Of a DNA stretch of 64,000 bases, positions 1 to 9,862 are shown piece by piece; the first letter of the stretch is position 1; each line of letters starts with the position of its first letter. The position numbers and the translations under genes were made by a program. The notes under the pieces are model-generated. The model was given only the letters and a program-made list of their open reading frames with translations, searched no databases and had not been told where the DNA came from. This DNA is from Bursaphelenchus xylophilus (taxonomy: Eukaryota > Nematoda > Chromadorea > Rhabditida > Aphelenchoididae). The DNA lies in contig CAJFCV020000003.1 in NCBI GenBank assembly GCA_904066235.2, forward strand, positions 1,302,001-1,366,000, given 5' to 3'.

Positions 1-87
1 TTTTTCACAGAAAAAATAATTTTTTCATAGTGCGACAAAACTCGAGACTGCCATAAATTCTCAGGACTTTTTGCGCCAACAGTACTA

Positions 88-246
88 TAAGTCTGTCGGG
101 AAAATAATGAGCACTCTGTCGCAATGCCAAGGATTTGAAAATGGGCCAAAAATGAATCGTGTCACGACAAAATCAAGTTGTTTTTTACTTCAGCGACGCT
201 GCATTGGCGAGGCAAAATTGTACTCATTACCTTCCCGACAGACTGA
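88..246. mobile_element. Family A palindromic MITE, gag type (A1)
   Basis: Inverted ends close to TCAGTCTGTCGGGAAAATAA frame the element, with TA on each side. This defines family A: about 130-160 bp, near-palindromic ends, no coding capacity. The gag type reads GAGCAC just inside the left end and GTGCTC (here GTACTC) just inside the right end. Its interior carries CGCATCG/CGATGCG and CAGCGACG blocks. TA duplication suggests a Tc1/mariner-type transposase acting in trans; none is encoded here. Confidence 0.75.
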
Positions 247-1315
247 TAAAAAGTTCAATATGAAAAAATGAATAAAATTTTTTATAAAAAATCATCAAAA
301 TGGCCAAAAAAATAAATAATTTTTTTCTCGGACACATCAAACACCCCAAAACTTTTTTTTCCCAAAAATCGTCAAACAGTGTCATCAAAAATTATCTCAC
401 TAAAACTCGGCCGAATCGGCTTAATGTCTCTCATAAAGCGGCTAGATTTGGCGGTCGCGATTAGCCCAATAAACTTTGTTCTTCCACGAACTCCGTTACT
501 CTCGATTCGAACTCGATAAGCCCGAGATGTTTTGCCAATAAAACCGAGAAAGAGTGGGGCCGGAAAACGTTTTTTTCTGGGATTATGTTGCGGCTGGGAG
601 GGGTTCATCAACGTATGATGAAGGCTGTGGCATGCGCTTCCGCATGTCAAGCAGATGATGTCGGGTTTGTAGGGCAGGGGAATTTAAGGGGAAAAGAATG
701 GTTTACTATACAGTAAAATCCTATAAAAAATCATGTGCGTACCACACGGGCATTGGCAAAATTAACCGCAAGTTTACGTAGGATGTTTTGACGTTTTTTT
801 GCCCACCAACCAGAGATTGCCACGGCTCCGGAGCCGGCTCTTGGCTCCGGCTCGGAGCGGCTCCGGCTCCGAGCTGGGAGCCAGAGCCGGAGTCGGTAAT
901 TTTGGGTACGGCTCCGGCTCCCGAGCCCAAAGTCGGAGCCAGGCTTCTCAGCGTTCAAAAAAGTAAAAATTCCATAATTTTGTTAAACCAAATTGCTTAA
1001 AAAATACTGGTAAAGAAGTGATGCATACTGCAAAAACGTTGGGTGTGTGATCTCTGGCACTAATAACTTTTTATTTGGAAAAATATCTTTAAAATTTTTT
1101 TGAATCGGAGCCGGGATTCGGAGCCGAAGACCTTTTTAAATTTTTCATGGGAGCCGGGAGCCGAAATTTTGACCGTGGCAATCTCTGCCATCAACTCTCC
1201 TCATTTTACATGGTCTCTCGCAAAAAGATCGTTGGATTTTTCAACGATCGTTGGATATCTCAACTGCGCTTGCAAAAAGACAAGCTAAGATTTTTACGGA
1301 TTAATATACGGTCTA
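247..1315. other. Repeat-poor 3' flank, no recognised gene
   Basis: No conserved reading frame is recognised. Positions 370-650 are somewhat GC-rich and hold a 92-codon minus-strand ORF with no recognised domain. The only clear structure is the GGCTCC repeat tract, listed separately, with a smaller echo at 1103-1166 (GGAGCCGGGA units). Confidence 0.5.
820..960. repeat. Degenerate GGCTCC/GGAGCC hexanucleotide tract
   Basis: Many GGCTCC or GGAGCC units occur in both orientations, so the tract can fold on itself. On the minus strand it reads as Gly/Ser/Ala-rich nonsense ORFs, which are not taken as genes. The same unit recurs at 1103-1166. Confidence 0.8.
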
Positions 1316-1471
1316 CCAGTCTGTCGGAAAAATAATGAGCATAATGTCGCTGCGAAGATCGCGTCGTCGAAGTCAAAAGCAATTTGATTTGTCCGCAAAG
1401 AAAATTCATTTTCTCAGCGGCGACGCGATTTTTGATGCGACAGAGGGCTCATTATTTTCCCGACAGACTGT
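1316..1471. mobile_element. Family A MITE, gag type (A2)
   Basis: The left end CCAGTCTGTCGG follows TA at 1314-1315. The right end CCCGACAGACTGT is followed by TA at 1472-1473. The interior holds CGCTGCGAAGATCGCG and GATGCGACAGAGGGCTC. Its right TA is also the left target site of the mariner-like element that starts at 1474. Confidence 0.8.
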
Positions 1472-1473
1472 TA

Positions 1474-2340
1474 CAGGGTGTACCAAAAAAATGGAAACTT
1501 GTTTTTATAGCTATATTTTTTCGGAGAATCAAAATTCAGCAAAAGTAACGGTCATGATTGGTAACATAGAGCATTGTTTATAACATGTTCAACCTGTTTC
1601 ACAGTGGCTGCCTTTGGTGGCGATATAGAGCTCCAAACGTGACGTAAAATTTTGGGGTCCGGGCCGCAGCTTTTTAGGGGGGAAATCGGTCCCGTTCTTG
1701 GCGCATCATTTACTTTGCGACTCCAAACTTTTGTGGAGCATAGTACAGGTGCTGGCCTTCTATTTAAAAAAATATATAGTCCATTGGATTCAGACCTGAC
1801 GAGCAGGCGGCCATTTCGCAGGGAAAATCGGTCCCGTTTCGGGTCCTGAGTTCCTCTCGGCTTTAAAGATCTGAATTTTTTAGAGCTTGTATGACATGAG
1901 GTTGAGCTCGTCTTTGTCTATTCGGCCGACCGATCGGTCGCTGATGTCAGTCTCAAGGGCAAGTTATTCTAGAAAATCGCCGATTTTGCTGTTGAGGATC
2001 TCCCGGTTGAAAGAAGCGCTGGCGGTGCGTTTTTCTTTAACTTCCTGGGCGCTTACTTTCCGTACCAAGCTCCTTGCGCCGCGTGATTACTTTCGACACA
2101 ACGTTCTTTCTATACCGAGCAAATTAACTGTTCGAACAGCTCCAAAAACAAGTCCAAAATCAAGGTCCCTTCGTTTGAAGTCCAAAAAAACAGGTCGATT
2201 AATCGATATGGGCGTAAAAATCAAAACACCATGACAGAAAAACACAGAGAATTTTGTGGTAATAAACCTCTTTGGCTACACCTAACCATTTTTGCGTCAG
2301 GACCCATGAAAAAAAGTTTCCATTTTTTTGGTACACCCTG
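1474..2340. mobile_element. Degenerate mariner-like element
   Basis: Terminal inverted repeats CAGGGTGTACCAAAAAAA... lie at 1474 and, reversed, end at 2340. They are at least 25 bp long and flanked by TA on both sides. TA target and CAGGGTG ends are hallmarks of the mariner group. At 867 bp it is shorter than an intact element (about 1.3 kb) and its reading frame is broken. It inserted exactly at the TA next to MITE A2. Confidence 0.75.
1960..2190 (-). pseudogene. Remnant of mariner transposase N-terminus
   Basis: Reading leftward, one frame gives a patch with VVSKVITRRKELGTESKRP (about 2110-2045). This resembles the second helix-turn-helix and the Gly-Arg-Pro linker of Caenorhabditis-type mariner transposases. 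A stop follows; another frame continues with Lys/Arg-rich text (KEKRTA...NREIL). Stops and frameshifts make it non-functional. The assignment rests on pattern resemblance and on the flanking mariner-like ends, not on a database search. Confidence 0.45.
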
Positions 2341-2342
2341 TA

Positions 2343-3876
2343 TTAAAAAAATATAACGCCGACAAAAAACCGATAAATATCTCGGCTCCGCGGGCAAAAC
2401 GCGAACTAAAATTTGCAGGAATTGAAACGTGACCTATTCACAGTGACTATGAAAACTTAAAATGAAACCTGAACGTCTCATTTGGGACATGTGAGCTTAA
2501 AAAATTAAAGCGCATGTGTATATAGACTAAATTTGGCAAAATGCAATAAAATTTCTCCGCGAGTCATGCGAAACATAATTGCTGATTTATTACCAAAAGT
2601 GGGTGTTAATCCACCAGGAAAGCTCTCGTGGTAAAAGACTCATGTGCGTCGGAAAATTTTTTACATACGAGCTGTGCAGTATATATATGTATTCCTCATA
2701 ATTCTGACTCTTGATCTGGTAAAGTTATGGCCAAAAAGTGGTTTTCTCTCTGACCGCTCTTCACATTTAGTGTACACTCTCGGGGGCAAAAGTCGTTCAA
2801 TATCTCGGCGGCGCTTGCAAAGCGCGGGCTAAAACTTTCAGGAATTGATAATAAATTCATGACCGACGTGTGTGCAAATTTTAAATAAAATCTGAGCGTT
2901 GCACTTTGAATACTAGGAAAAAGCTCCTTATTTTGGCCACAACAAAGGTACTCCGCGAACTGCGCCCAAGCTTGGGCACTACAGTTAGGAAAAAACGCTT
3001 CGACCTAGCTGGCACTGAGTTACTATAATAGCTCTATAGTTTTAAGGGTACCTACAAAGGCTATGACAACTCATTTAGTTCCACACGGATTCAATAAGTT
3101 TAGTTCCGGACATGTTTCATCGTATAAGGTGTAAAATCACAGGCTGCAGCCGTTTTTGAAGGGTAAGGTGGTACGTAAAAAAGAAGGTACCTCACTAACT
3201 AAATCCACTGTCCGGGCATTGACAAACGATGAATTGAGCGTGCACGCTAAATTTGGGCTAATTCCGACCAGTTTCCGCAAAGTTATACAGGGCTTTTAGA
3301 AATGTAGAAAACAAACTGGGGAAGAATAAAAAGTTACGCTTCATTATTGATCCCGAAACCATAAGGCTTCCCACATTGCCAAACATTGCTCTTTGTAATA
3401 ACTTCTTACGTCCATTCTGAGTCGCTGCGAGGTCATCAAACGATTTCGCGAGACAAGTAAAAACGCGCAGTGCAAAACAATAAAAAAAGCCCGCACCGTG
3501 CGAACGTGCGCCGGGAAAAAAGTCTACGTACTTTTTGGGAGAGGCGTAGTACGATATACACGCGTCGAAAAACAATGCTGTCATCGACCCGAAAATATGT
3601 ATGTCTGCAGCAAAACACCGCCGAATATTACTAATAAATGAGTCAGAGCCTAAAACGACAGTCCACCCGCAAACGAAGGGCATGCATTCTTTAACGGGGC
3701 CCGAACTTTTGGCCACTAATTTTTCGGCCAAAGACAAAATGAGTATTGCGCAATAATGGAAAACCCATTCGAGTGAAGGGGGTCGTGTTGGACGTGATGT
3801 GGAGTAAACTCCGAATTGAGGAGCTGGAATGGTCTTTGGACTGAAAGTTCGACCCGAAAATAGATGTTATATTGTA
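2343..3876. other. Family B relics and unassigned sequence
   Basis: Two decayed pieces of family B are recognisable at about 2370-2500 and 2600-2930 by GATATCTCGG..GCAAAGCGCG and CTGAGCGTTGCACTT motifs. Positions 3000-3760 are not recognisably repetitive. They hold a 159-codon minus-strand ORF (3258-3737) with no recognised domain, which I do not call a gene. Confidence 0.5.
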
Positions 3877-3911
3877 TGAACATAGTATGAACATAGTACG
3901 AACATAGTATC
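3877..3911. repeat. 11-bp tandem repeat, three copies
   Basis: GAACATAGTAT-type units repeat three times in a row, directly before the left end of a family A fragment. Confidence 0.8.
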
Positions 3912-3990
3912 AGCCTGTCGGGAAAATAATGAGCTCTCTGCCTCATCGAGAATCAAATCGCCTTGGGACAAAAAGTCTATACGCAATTTT
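3910..3990. mobile_element. Family A MITE fragment, left part (A3)
   Basis: TA then TCAGCCTGTCGGG and GAGCTCTCTG match a family A gag-type left end. No right end is found, so the copy is truncated. Confidence 0.6.
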
Positions 3991-4015
3991 GAAAAAAAGT
4001 AGTAAATGGGACTTA

Positions 4016-4465
4016 CAGGGGAAGTACTCCAAGTGCGACGCTCTGATTTTGATGAAACTTGGCACAAATTTAGAATAATTTTTTTTAAAGAAATATACGA
4101 GAATCCTAGCTCGCGCTTTGCAGAAACAACCGAGATTTTTAGACCGAAAGTCGGCGAAAATTTAGTACTTTTTGCCGAATTTTGGCACGAAAAGTTGCAT
4201 GCCTATTTCAATCGTAAAGGATAATGTTTCTACAAAAAATCAAATTTTTCCGCACGAAACTGCCAAAGTTATGGCCAAAAAGCGTTTTTCTCTCTGACCG
4301 CTCTCCACGTTTAGCGTGCTCTCTCGGCGGCTAAAATCGTTCGATATCTCGGCGGCGCCCGCAAAGCGCGAGCTAAAACTTTCAGGAATTCATATTTAGT
4401 CCATACCCGACGTGTGTGCAAAATTTAAAGAAAATTTGAGCGTCGCACTTGGAGTACTTCACCAT
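4016..4465. mobile_element. Family B MITE, complete copy
   Basis: Starts CAGGGGAAGTACTCCAAGTG and ends with the inverse, GGAGTACTTCACCAT, between TTA at 4013-4015 and TTA at 4466-4468. Inverted repeats run about 35 bp (CAAGTGCGACGCTC). The 3-bp TTA target duplication fits the PIF/Harbinger superfamily. No transposase is encoded. Interior landmarks shared by all copies are CTCTCTGACCGCTCTCC and GATATCTCGGCGGCG. Confidence 0.8.
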
Positions 4466-5000
4466 TTAGTTGCAGGCTCACAATCAGGTTTTTTTGGTCA
4501 AGGTTTGGCTGTCGGAACCCTCACAATTAAACGTGGTATGCAATATTGTTGCCCAGAGGCTCCACGTTTTTTTTTCAGGTGAAAGCCAGAAAAAATGCCA
4601 CACTTTTCTAACCCTCTAAGTATATTCGAAACGTTTTGCGAATTAAAGATAGAATTGTCAATATATGGAAGTAAATTATAAACTCTTTTGACAGCAAAGC
4701 ATTCTTTGTTCTTTTCTTTATCATCTATAATTAATCATACACTGCAGGTTCACCATAAATCTAGGAGATGTATAATAATAGTCTTTCCAAAAAAAGCCCT
4801 GCAAATTGCCAATTAGCTAATTATAGGGCTAATGAAGAAATTTTTGAGTATCATGTGGTTTACAGTACCAAAAACCGGCGATTTTTTTGCAGGGTATCTC
4901 CGAAAAGGCCTAATTTCATCATTTTTCCCACCTTCAAAGTCTTCGTTTTTACTATAAAATTATGTTTTGCCAAACAAGATTTTCACAACAGATTTTTTCA
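4466..5000. other. Intergenic, nothing recognised
   Basis: AT-rich sequence with no repeat family, RNA or coding pattern that I can support. A long plus-strand ORF starting at 4768 runs through a family A MITE and is therefore spurious. Confidence 0.5.
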
Positions 5001-5148
5001 TCAGTCTGTCGGGAAAATAACGTGGATTTTTTGCGCGTTGAAATTGCCCTTCATTGCTTTGCGATGGGTGCCGCGGCTGGAGATTTGGTTAGCGACAAGG
5101 CGAGAAATTTTGCTGCGGCAGATCCACATTATTTTCCCGACAGACTGC
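5001..5148. mobile_element. Family A MITE, tgg type (A4)
   Basis: Ends TCAGTCTGTCGGG and CCCGACAGACTGC. This is the second internal type: GTGGATTTTT just inside the left end and GATCCACATT just inside the right. The interior carries CATTGCTTTGCGATGG and GGCTGGAGATTTGG. The flanking TA has decayed. Confidence 0.75.
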
Positions 5149-5570
5149 AACCAAATTGACGATAAAAAACGTGAATCATGTACAGCGCAGAATAAAACGA
5201 AAAAAATTTCCAATGCGAAATACAACGTCACATTTTACATACATATTTCACCCAGTAGAAACCACCGCTCTCGAAAATACGAAGGCGGTTATTTATGGGC
5301 GAAATAAAAGTTTTTTTATACAAGTTTTATATGACTATGAGACAAACAGCACTCGGGAGACGCGCGAAAGAAGAAACGGCAAAATCCATTTACGGTTATG
5401 AAAAGGGGAACGGCCAATGTCGAACATGTACTAATAAACCGGCTTCGTGATGTGTGGCAAGGTGATGTGTAAGCGGATAAAGAAAGTGAGCGAAGCAATT
5501 TGATAATTGCAAAGATATCGAGGGCGAATGATGATAATCCGGTAGCTAAAAATTGGGGGTAGAACATGTA
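5149..5570. other. Intergenic, nothing recognised
   Basis: No supported gene or repeat family. Confidence 0.4.
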
Positions 5571-5876
5571 TCAGTCTGTCGGGAAAATAACGGCGGGTTG
5601 CCGCGATATCCATCGGTTTTTTGCGGACAAGAGCGTGGGGAAAATGCGGAGAAGGGCCAGGGAGAAAAATGCTTTTTCTCTGTACTACTAGTCGTTCCAG
5701 AAAGTGCGTAGACTTTTTTTCGTGCTGTGCATTTTGTGCCGTCGTTGTTTGGAAAGATGCGACAACGTATTCGCAACACCCAAAACTTATCGTTACAATT
5801 TGCCGAGAAGACAATTCAAAGGCGGCGATGCGATTTTCGATTCGACAGAGTGCTCATTATTTTCCCGACAAACAGA
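5571..5876. mobile_element. Family A MITE with extra interior (A5)
   Basis: TA-flanked ends TCAGTCTGTCGGG and CCCGACAAACAGA are 306 bp apart, twice the usual length. The right half is normal gag type (GATGCGATTTTCG). The left interior contains unrelated sequence including GTGCGTAGAC (5706), an end motif of family E. An insertion into the MITE is likely. Confidence 0.65.
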
Positions 5877-5944
5877 TACGACTTACCCAGGTGTTTTTGA
5901 AAAGCGTAATCTACGAACCGGACTCTGTTATAATATGATCTTAA

Positions 5945-6395
5945 CAGGGGAAGTACTCCAAGTGCGACGCTCAGATTTTCTTTGAATTTTGCACACACGT
6001 CGGGTATGGACTAAATATCAATTCCTGAAAGTTTTAGCTCGCGCTTTGCGGGCGCCGCCGAGATATCGAACGATTTTTGCCGCCGAGAGAGCACGCTAAA
6101 CGTGGAGAGCGGTCAGAGAGAAAAACGCTTTTTGGCCATAACTTTGGCAGTTTCGTGCGGAAAAATTTGATTTTATGTAGAAACATTATTATCTATACAG
6201 TTGAAATAGGCATGAAACTTTTCGTGCCAAAATTCGGCAAAAAGTCCTAAATTTTGGCCGACTTTGGATCTAAAAATCTCGGTTGTTTCTGTAAAGCGCG
6301 AGCTAGGATTCTTGAATATATCGTAGAAAAAATTATTCTAAATTTGTGCCAAGTTTCATCAAAGTCTGAGCGTCGCACTTGGAGTACTTCCTCTG
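5945..6395. mobile_element. Family B MITE, complete copy
   Basis: CAGGGGAAGTACTCC at the left and GGAGTACTTCCTCTG at the right, with TAA at 5942-5944 and at 6396-6398. Its interior is inverted relative to the copy at 4016-4465 but nearly the same length (451 bp). It shows the same PIF/Harbinger-like 3-bp duplication (TWA). Confidence 0.85.
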
Positions 6396-6879
6396 TAAGT
6401 CAAGTTTTTTGTTTTCCTAATGTCACTCCCAGGCGTTCGAAAACAAACCACATAATTACATAACCCTAATACCATGATTTTTTCTACATAACAAGCCAAA
6501 AATATATCCATTAAACGTTGCGAAGATTGCGCCGAGACAAAAAAAGAAATCCCCAAAAAATGATGTGATATAAACGAAGAACAGAGCCACGGAATCCGCT
6601 GAAAACGGCTTTTTTATGCTCTTTAGTGCCGCCTTTCCCGCGGACAAGATTCAATCAAGCGCCGAATGTAAATTCATAAGAGGGGGGACTATATTATAAT
6701 CGGATTCGGCGGCGAAACCCTGTTCCTATAAGGCTTGTGCAAGAAGTCCATTGAAATGCGGAAATAACGCGAGCTTCAAAAGGAGAACTGAACGGCGATG
6801 TTGTGATGAAACTCTAAATTGTAAATATTGTTAGAGGTATTCTGGGAATTTTGAGAAAAGGAGGGCTAATTTTGCATTA
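6396..6879. other. Intergenic, nothing recognised
   Basis: No supported gene, RNA or repeat. Confidence 0.4.
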
Positions 6880-7139
6880 GAGGACCGGATCCAGTGGCAA
6901 AAAACGTCCTATTTCGCATCCGGGAGGTATCGAAAATGCAGCAAAATACCTCCCTCTCCAAGTGAAAAGGAATACTCCGTTTTAAAGAGCGCGCCTTCTC
7001 CATCACAAAAAGAGCGGGCGCGCTTTTGAAATCGGAGTCTTTCACTTGGAAATGGAGGTATTTTGACACATTTTTGATACTTCCGGGATGCAAAATGGCA
7101 TGTTTTTTGCCGGATCAGGTCCGCCACTGTATCTGGGCC
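6880..7139. mobile_element. Short mariner-type MITE, copy 1
   Basis: Long inverted repeats make most of the element self-complementary. GGACCGGATCCAGTGGC at the left pairs with GCCGGATCAGGTCC near the right end, and internal GCGCGC..GCGGGCGCGC blocks pair around the centre. The right end CACTG abuts TA. The left end has lost about 5 bp. A second copy lies at 53080-53335. Confidence 0.75.
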
Positions 7140-7200
7140 CTACATGTGTGCGAAAATTTTAAGAAAATCTGAGTATCGACTTTGCATTGAGGCGCTAGTA

Positions 7201-7359
7201 TCATCAGAGTGTCGGGAAAATAGTGAGCACTAAGACGCTTCACCAATCGCATCGCTGAAGTGAAAAGCAATTTGATTTTGTCGCGAAGACAATTCATTTT
7301 CTCAGCAGCGATGCGATTTTCGATGCGACAGTGTGCTCATTATTTTCCCGACAGCCGGA
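7201..7359. mobile_element. Family A MITE, gag type (A6)
   Basis: TA-flanked, with GTGTCGGGAAAATAGTGAGCAC at the left (shown in part) and GTGCTCATTATTTTCCCGAC at the right. A decayed family B right end (7141-7200) abuts its left side. Confidence 0.7.
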
Positions 7360-7755
7360 TAGTACCTCTGCCTCAAAACAGAAACTATTATATTCTTCCG
7401 CATTCCCCAACTCCCGCCGACAGAGTGAAGCGCGCAAAAACTTTTTCTCCCCCATTCCATCTTGTAACCGGCGGGTTAGAGATGATGACATCGTTTCTGT
7501 GTGTTTTCCGGTTGTGCCAATAAACTTTGAATAATTAGGCCCAGCCCATTCGGGTTTTACGGACAAAAAATTTCGTTTTTGTTTTTGCGGTCGAGGGAGG
7601 GGGAAAACAAACTCGGGTTGAATGAAAAAGTAATGCCAGCGGGGTTTTGTCGGGGAATCGAGAGATGAAAAAACAAGGTGATGCATGACTTGAGCTACTA
7701 TTATACATACACAAGGTGCCGTGGTATTGAGACCAAAATTGGACAGTCTTTTTTA
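7360..7755. other. Intergenic, nothing recognised
   Basis: No supported gene or repeat; short ORFs on both strands overlap the neighbouring MITE and are not coding. Confidence 0.4.
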
Positions 7756-7787
7756 AAGGCTGCCGGGAAAATAATGGGGACAATTTA

Positions 7788-8255
7788 CAGGGGAAGTACC
7801 CCAAGTGCGACGCTCACATTGTCAGATTTTGATGAAACTTAGCACAAAGTTGGAATGTTTTTTGCTAAGACATATGCGAGAATCCTAGCTCGCGTTTTGC
7901 AGAAACAACCGAGATATTTGGATCGAAAGTTGGCGAAAATTTGACAATTTTTGCCAAACTTGGGCGCGAAAAGTTTCATGCCTATTTCCTGCACCGAGGG
8001 TAATGTTTTCACAAAAAATCAATTTTTTCCGCGCGAAAATAGCAAAGTTATGGCCAAAAAGCGCTTTTCTCTCTGACCGCTCTCCACGTTTAGTGTACTC
8101 TCTTGGCGGCAAAAATCGTTGAATATCTCGGTGGCGCCTGCAAAGCGCGAGCTAAAACTTTTAGGAATTGATACTTAGTTCATGACCGACCTATGACCGA
8201 CCTGTGTGCAAAATTTAAAGAAAATCTGAGCGTCGCACTTGGGGCACTTCCCTTG
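7788..8255. mobile_element. Family B MITE inserted into family A MITE
   Basis: CAGGGGAAGTACCCC at the left, GGGGCACTTCCCTTG at the right, and TTA at 7785-7787 and 8256-8258. The flanking sequence is a continuous family A interior, so insertion is directly visible and family B moved later than this A copy. Confidence 0.88.
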
Positions 8256-8312
8256 TTAGCTGCGCCGATCGCGTCGCTGAATTGAAAAGAAAAGTGATTT
8301 TGCCGCGGCGCA

Positions 8313-8624
8313 CAGCGTTTCGAACATTTTTCCGCCGCCGATAGGTGTCGAAAAAAGGAAAAAATGAAAAGTAGTGCTTACAAGTCGGTGTATATTTGGC
8401 TAGCCACTAGTTATATTAATGTTGAGAAAATAATGATCGAAAATTATTAAAAATTCAACCTTCAGCTAAAAAAGTGTACTTTCCAGGCCTTAAACTACAA
8501 TTTTTTTTCTTCCATCGTATGCAGAATTTCAAGAGCTACAACGTAGATAAATTCAGTCATTTTCCTGGGCCTTTAAGCTTATTTATGATTCAAAAGAGCA
8601 AGAGAAAAAATGTTCGAAACGCTG
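8313..8624. mobile_element. hAT-like MITE inserted into the same family A copy
   Basis: Inverted repeats CAGCGTTTCGAACATTTTT at both ends (about 19 bp). The flanking CGCGGCGCA (8304-8312) and TGTGGCGCA (8625-8633) match at 7 of 9 positions, both differences being C/T. CAG termini with an 8-9-bp duplication fit the hAT superfamily. No transposase is encoded (312 bp). Confidence 0.7.
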
Positions 8625-8935
8625 TGTGGCGCAATAAATTTTCTCGGCGACCACGCGATTTCTGCTCATTATTTTCCCGACAGACTGATATTTCTTGACT
8701 TACTGTTCATATCATTAATAACAGGTCCTCGGTCCCCCGTCAACACGATCAGACATCGGATATCCTAATACGCTGTCCTGGACAAGCGCTCCCAAAACTC
8801 CAACAACTATATACCTCTTATGACCTCTATATTCTCCAAATACGACAATACACAAGACGGCCAATACACACGATAGATTCCAATTGTCCACACGCTTTGA
8901 CGGTTGACCATTGGCCAAACCGTTGCCTTGCCAGA

Positions 8936-9072
8936 TCAGTCTGTCGGGAAAATAAAGTGGATTTTTCGCAGCAAAATTTCTAGTCGTAGGCACCAAATCC
9001 CCAGCCGCGGCTTGCCGTTGCAAAGCGATGATGGGCGAGTCCAAGGCCCACATTATTTTCCCGACAGATCGA
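8936..9072. mobile_element. Family A MITE, tgg type (A8), left half of dimer
   Basis: Ends TCAGTCTGTCGGG and CCCGACAGATCGA, interior AGTGGATTTTTCGC and CAAAGCGATGATGGGC. It is joined through a 22-bp bridge to gag-type copy A9. Confidence 0.75.
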
Positions 9073-9094
9073 TATTGGGTTACCGCCGCGCTTA
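9073..9094 (-). repeat. 22-bp bridge between family A modules
   Basis: Begins and ends with TA. On the minus strand it starts TAAGCG, has GGCGGT in the middle and ends CCAATA, matching the bridges at 12432-12453, 23826-23847 and 54391-54412. Confidence 0.7.
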
Positions 9095-9199
9095 ACGGTC
9101 TGTCGGGAAGATAATGTGCACTGCCGAGTCTATTCCGGCCACCGGACTCCTCAGTTTGACGTGCGGCGACTGGGTGCTCATTATTTTCCCGACAACTCT
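9095..9199. mobile_element. Family A MITE, gag type, shortened (A9)
   Basis: GGTCTGTCGGGAAGATAATG left end and CTCATTATTTTCCCGACAAC right end, only about 105 bp. Second module of the A8-A9 dimer. Confidence 0.7.
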
Positions 9200-9505
9200 C
9201 ATTTTTTTCTTTCCATCTTTTCATAATGCAATTTAAATCGAAGAAACTACAATTTGCTCATTAATTAAACGTTTATTAAACAATTACATTTGAAGTCCAC
9301 AACAGTAAAGACTACAAAAAAATATTAATTAGATACGGTAATTATTACAAACATCGAAAAAATCTCATTTTCATTATGATATATGATGGTATTCGGGACA
9401 AAACAGAGAGTTATAACTACACCGACGGAGAATTTAGCAATGGGATTTGTTTAGAAAACGGGGTTTTGCTTGGTTTGCGGGATTCTGCGATAACTTTTTG
9501 GACAG

Positions 9506-9862
9506 CACAGTGCGGAATTTTGGGAGCTGGAAAATTGCACAGTGCGGTAAAAATTTGGGGGAAAAAATGTGCCATATAACATCGCTAGGCTTTTATAACG
9601 GCTCAAAAATATTTTTTGGGTACTGTAATTTGCATGCAGTACACAAATGCGACCATTTTTCTTCTGCACAGTGCAGTTTGAAAAACACGCGTTTTCTGCA
9701 CCGTGCAAAGAGCAAATAGGAAAAAATAGCACAGTGCTGGATCGAACTAGCCTTATTGCAACTAAATTTTACAAAAATGCCCTAAGGCGACGCCTGCACT
9801 GTGCAGAATCCAAGATTTTTTTGTCGCACTGTGCAAAATCAAAAAATTTTTCGTTGCACTGT
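9506..9862. repeat. Cluster of GCACNGTGC palindromes (family E-type)
   Basis: Eight copies of the 9-bp palindrome GCACNGTGC (N is A, C or T here) spaced about 20-130 bp, usually next to short A or T runs. The spacing and flanks resemble the other family E clusters, but no clean terminal repeats are found. Confidence 0.6.

Larger units (their letters stand above)
7756..8688. mobile_element. Family A MITE split by two younger insertions (A7)
   Basis: Left end GGCTGCCGGGAAAATAATGG (from 7758) and right end CATTATTTTCCCGACAGACT (to 8685), then TA. Removing a family B element (7788-8255) and a hAT-like element (8313-8624) restores a normal gag-type copy of about 150 bp, with GACAAT joined to GCTGCGCCGATCGCG. 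Confidence 0.75.

Noticed and set aside
3258..3737. 159-codon minus-strand ORF
   Set aside because: Outside recognised repeats, but no start context, splice partner or recognisable domain; kept only as a note.
4768..5307. 179-codon plus-strand ORF
   Set aside because: Passes through family A MITE A4 end to end; no domain recognised.
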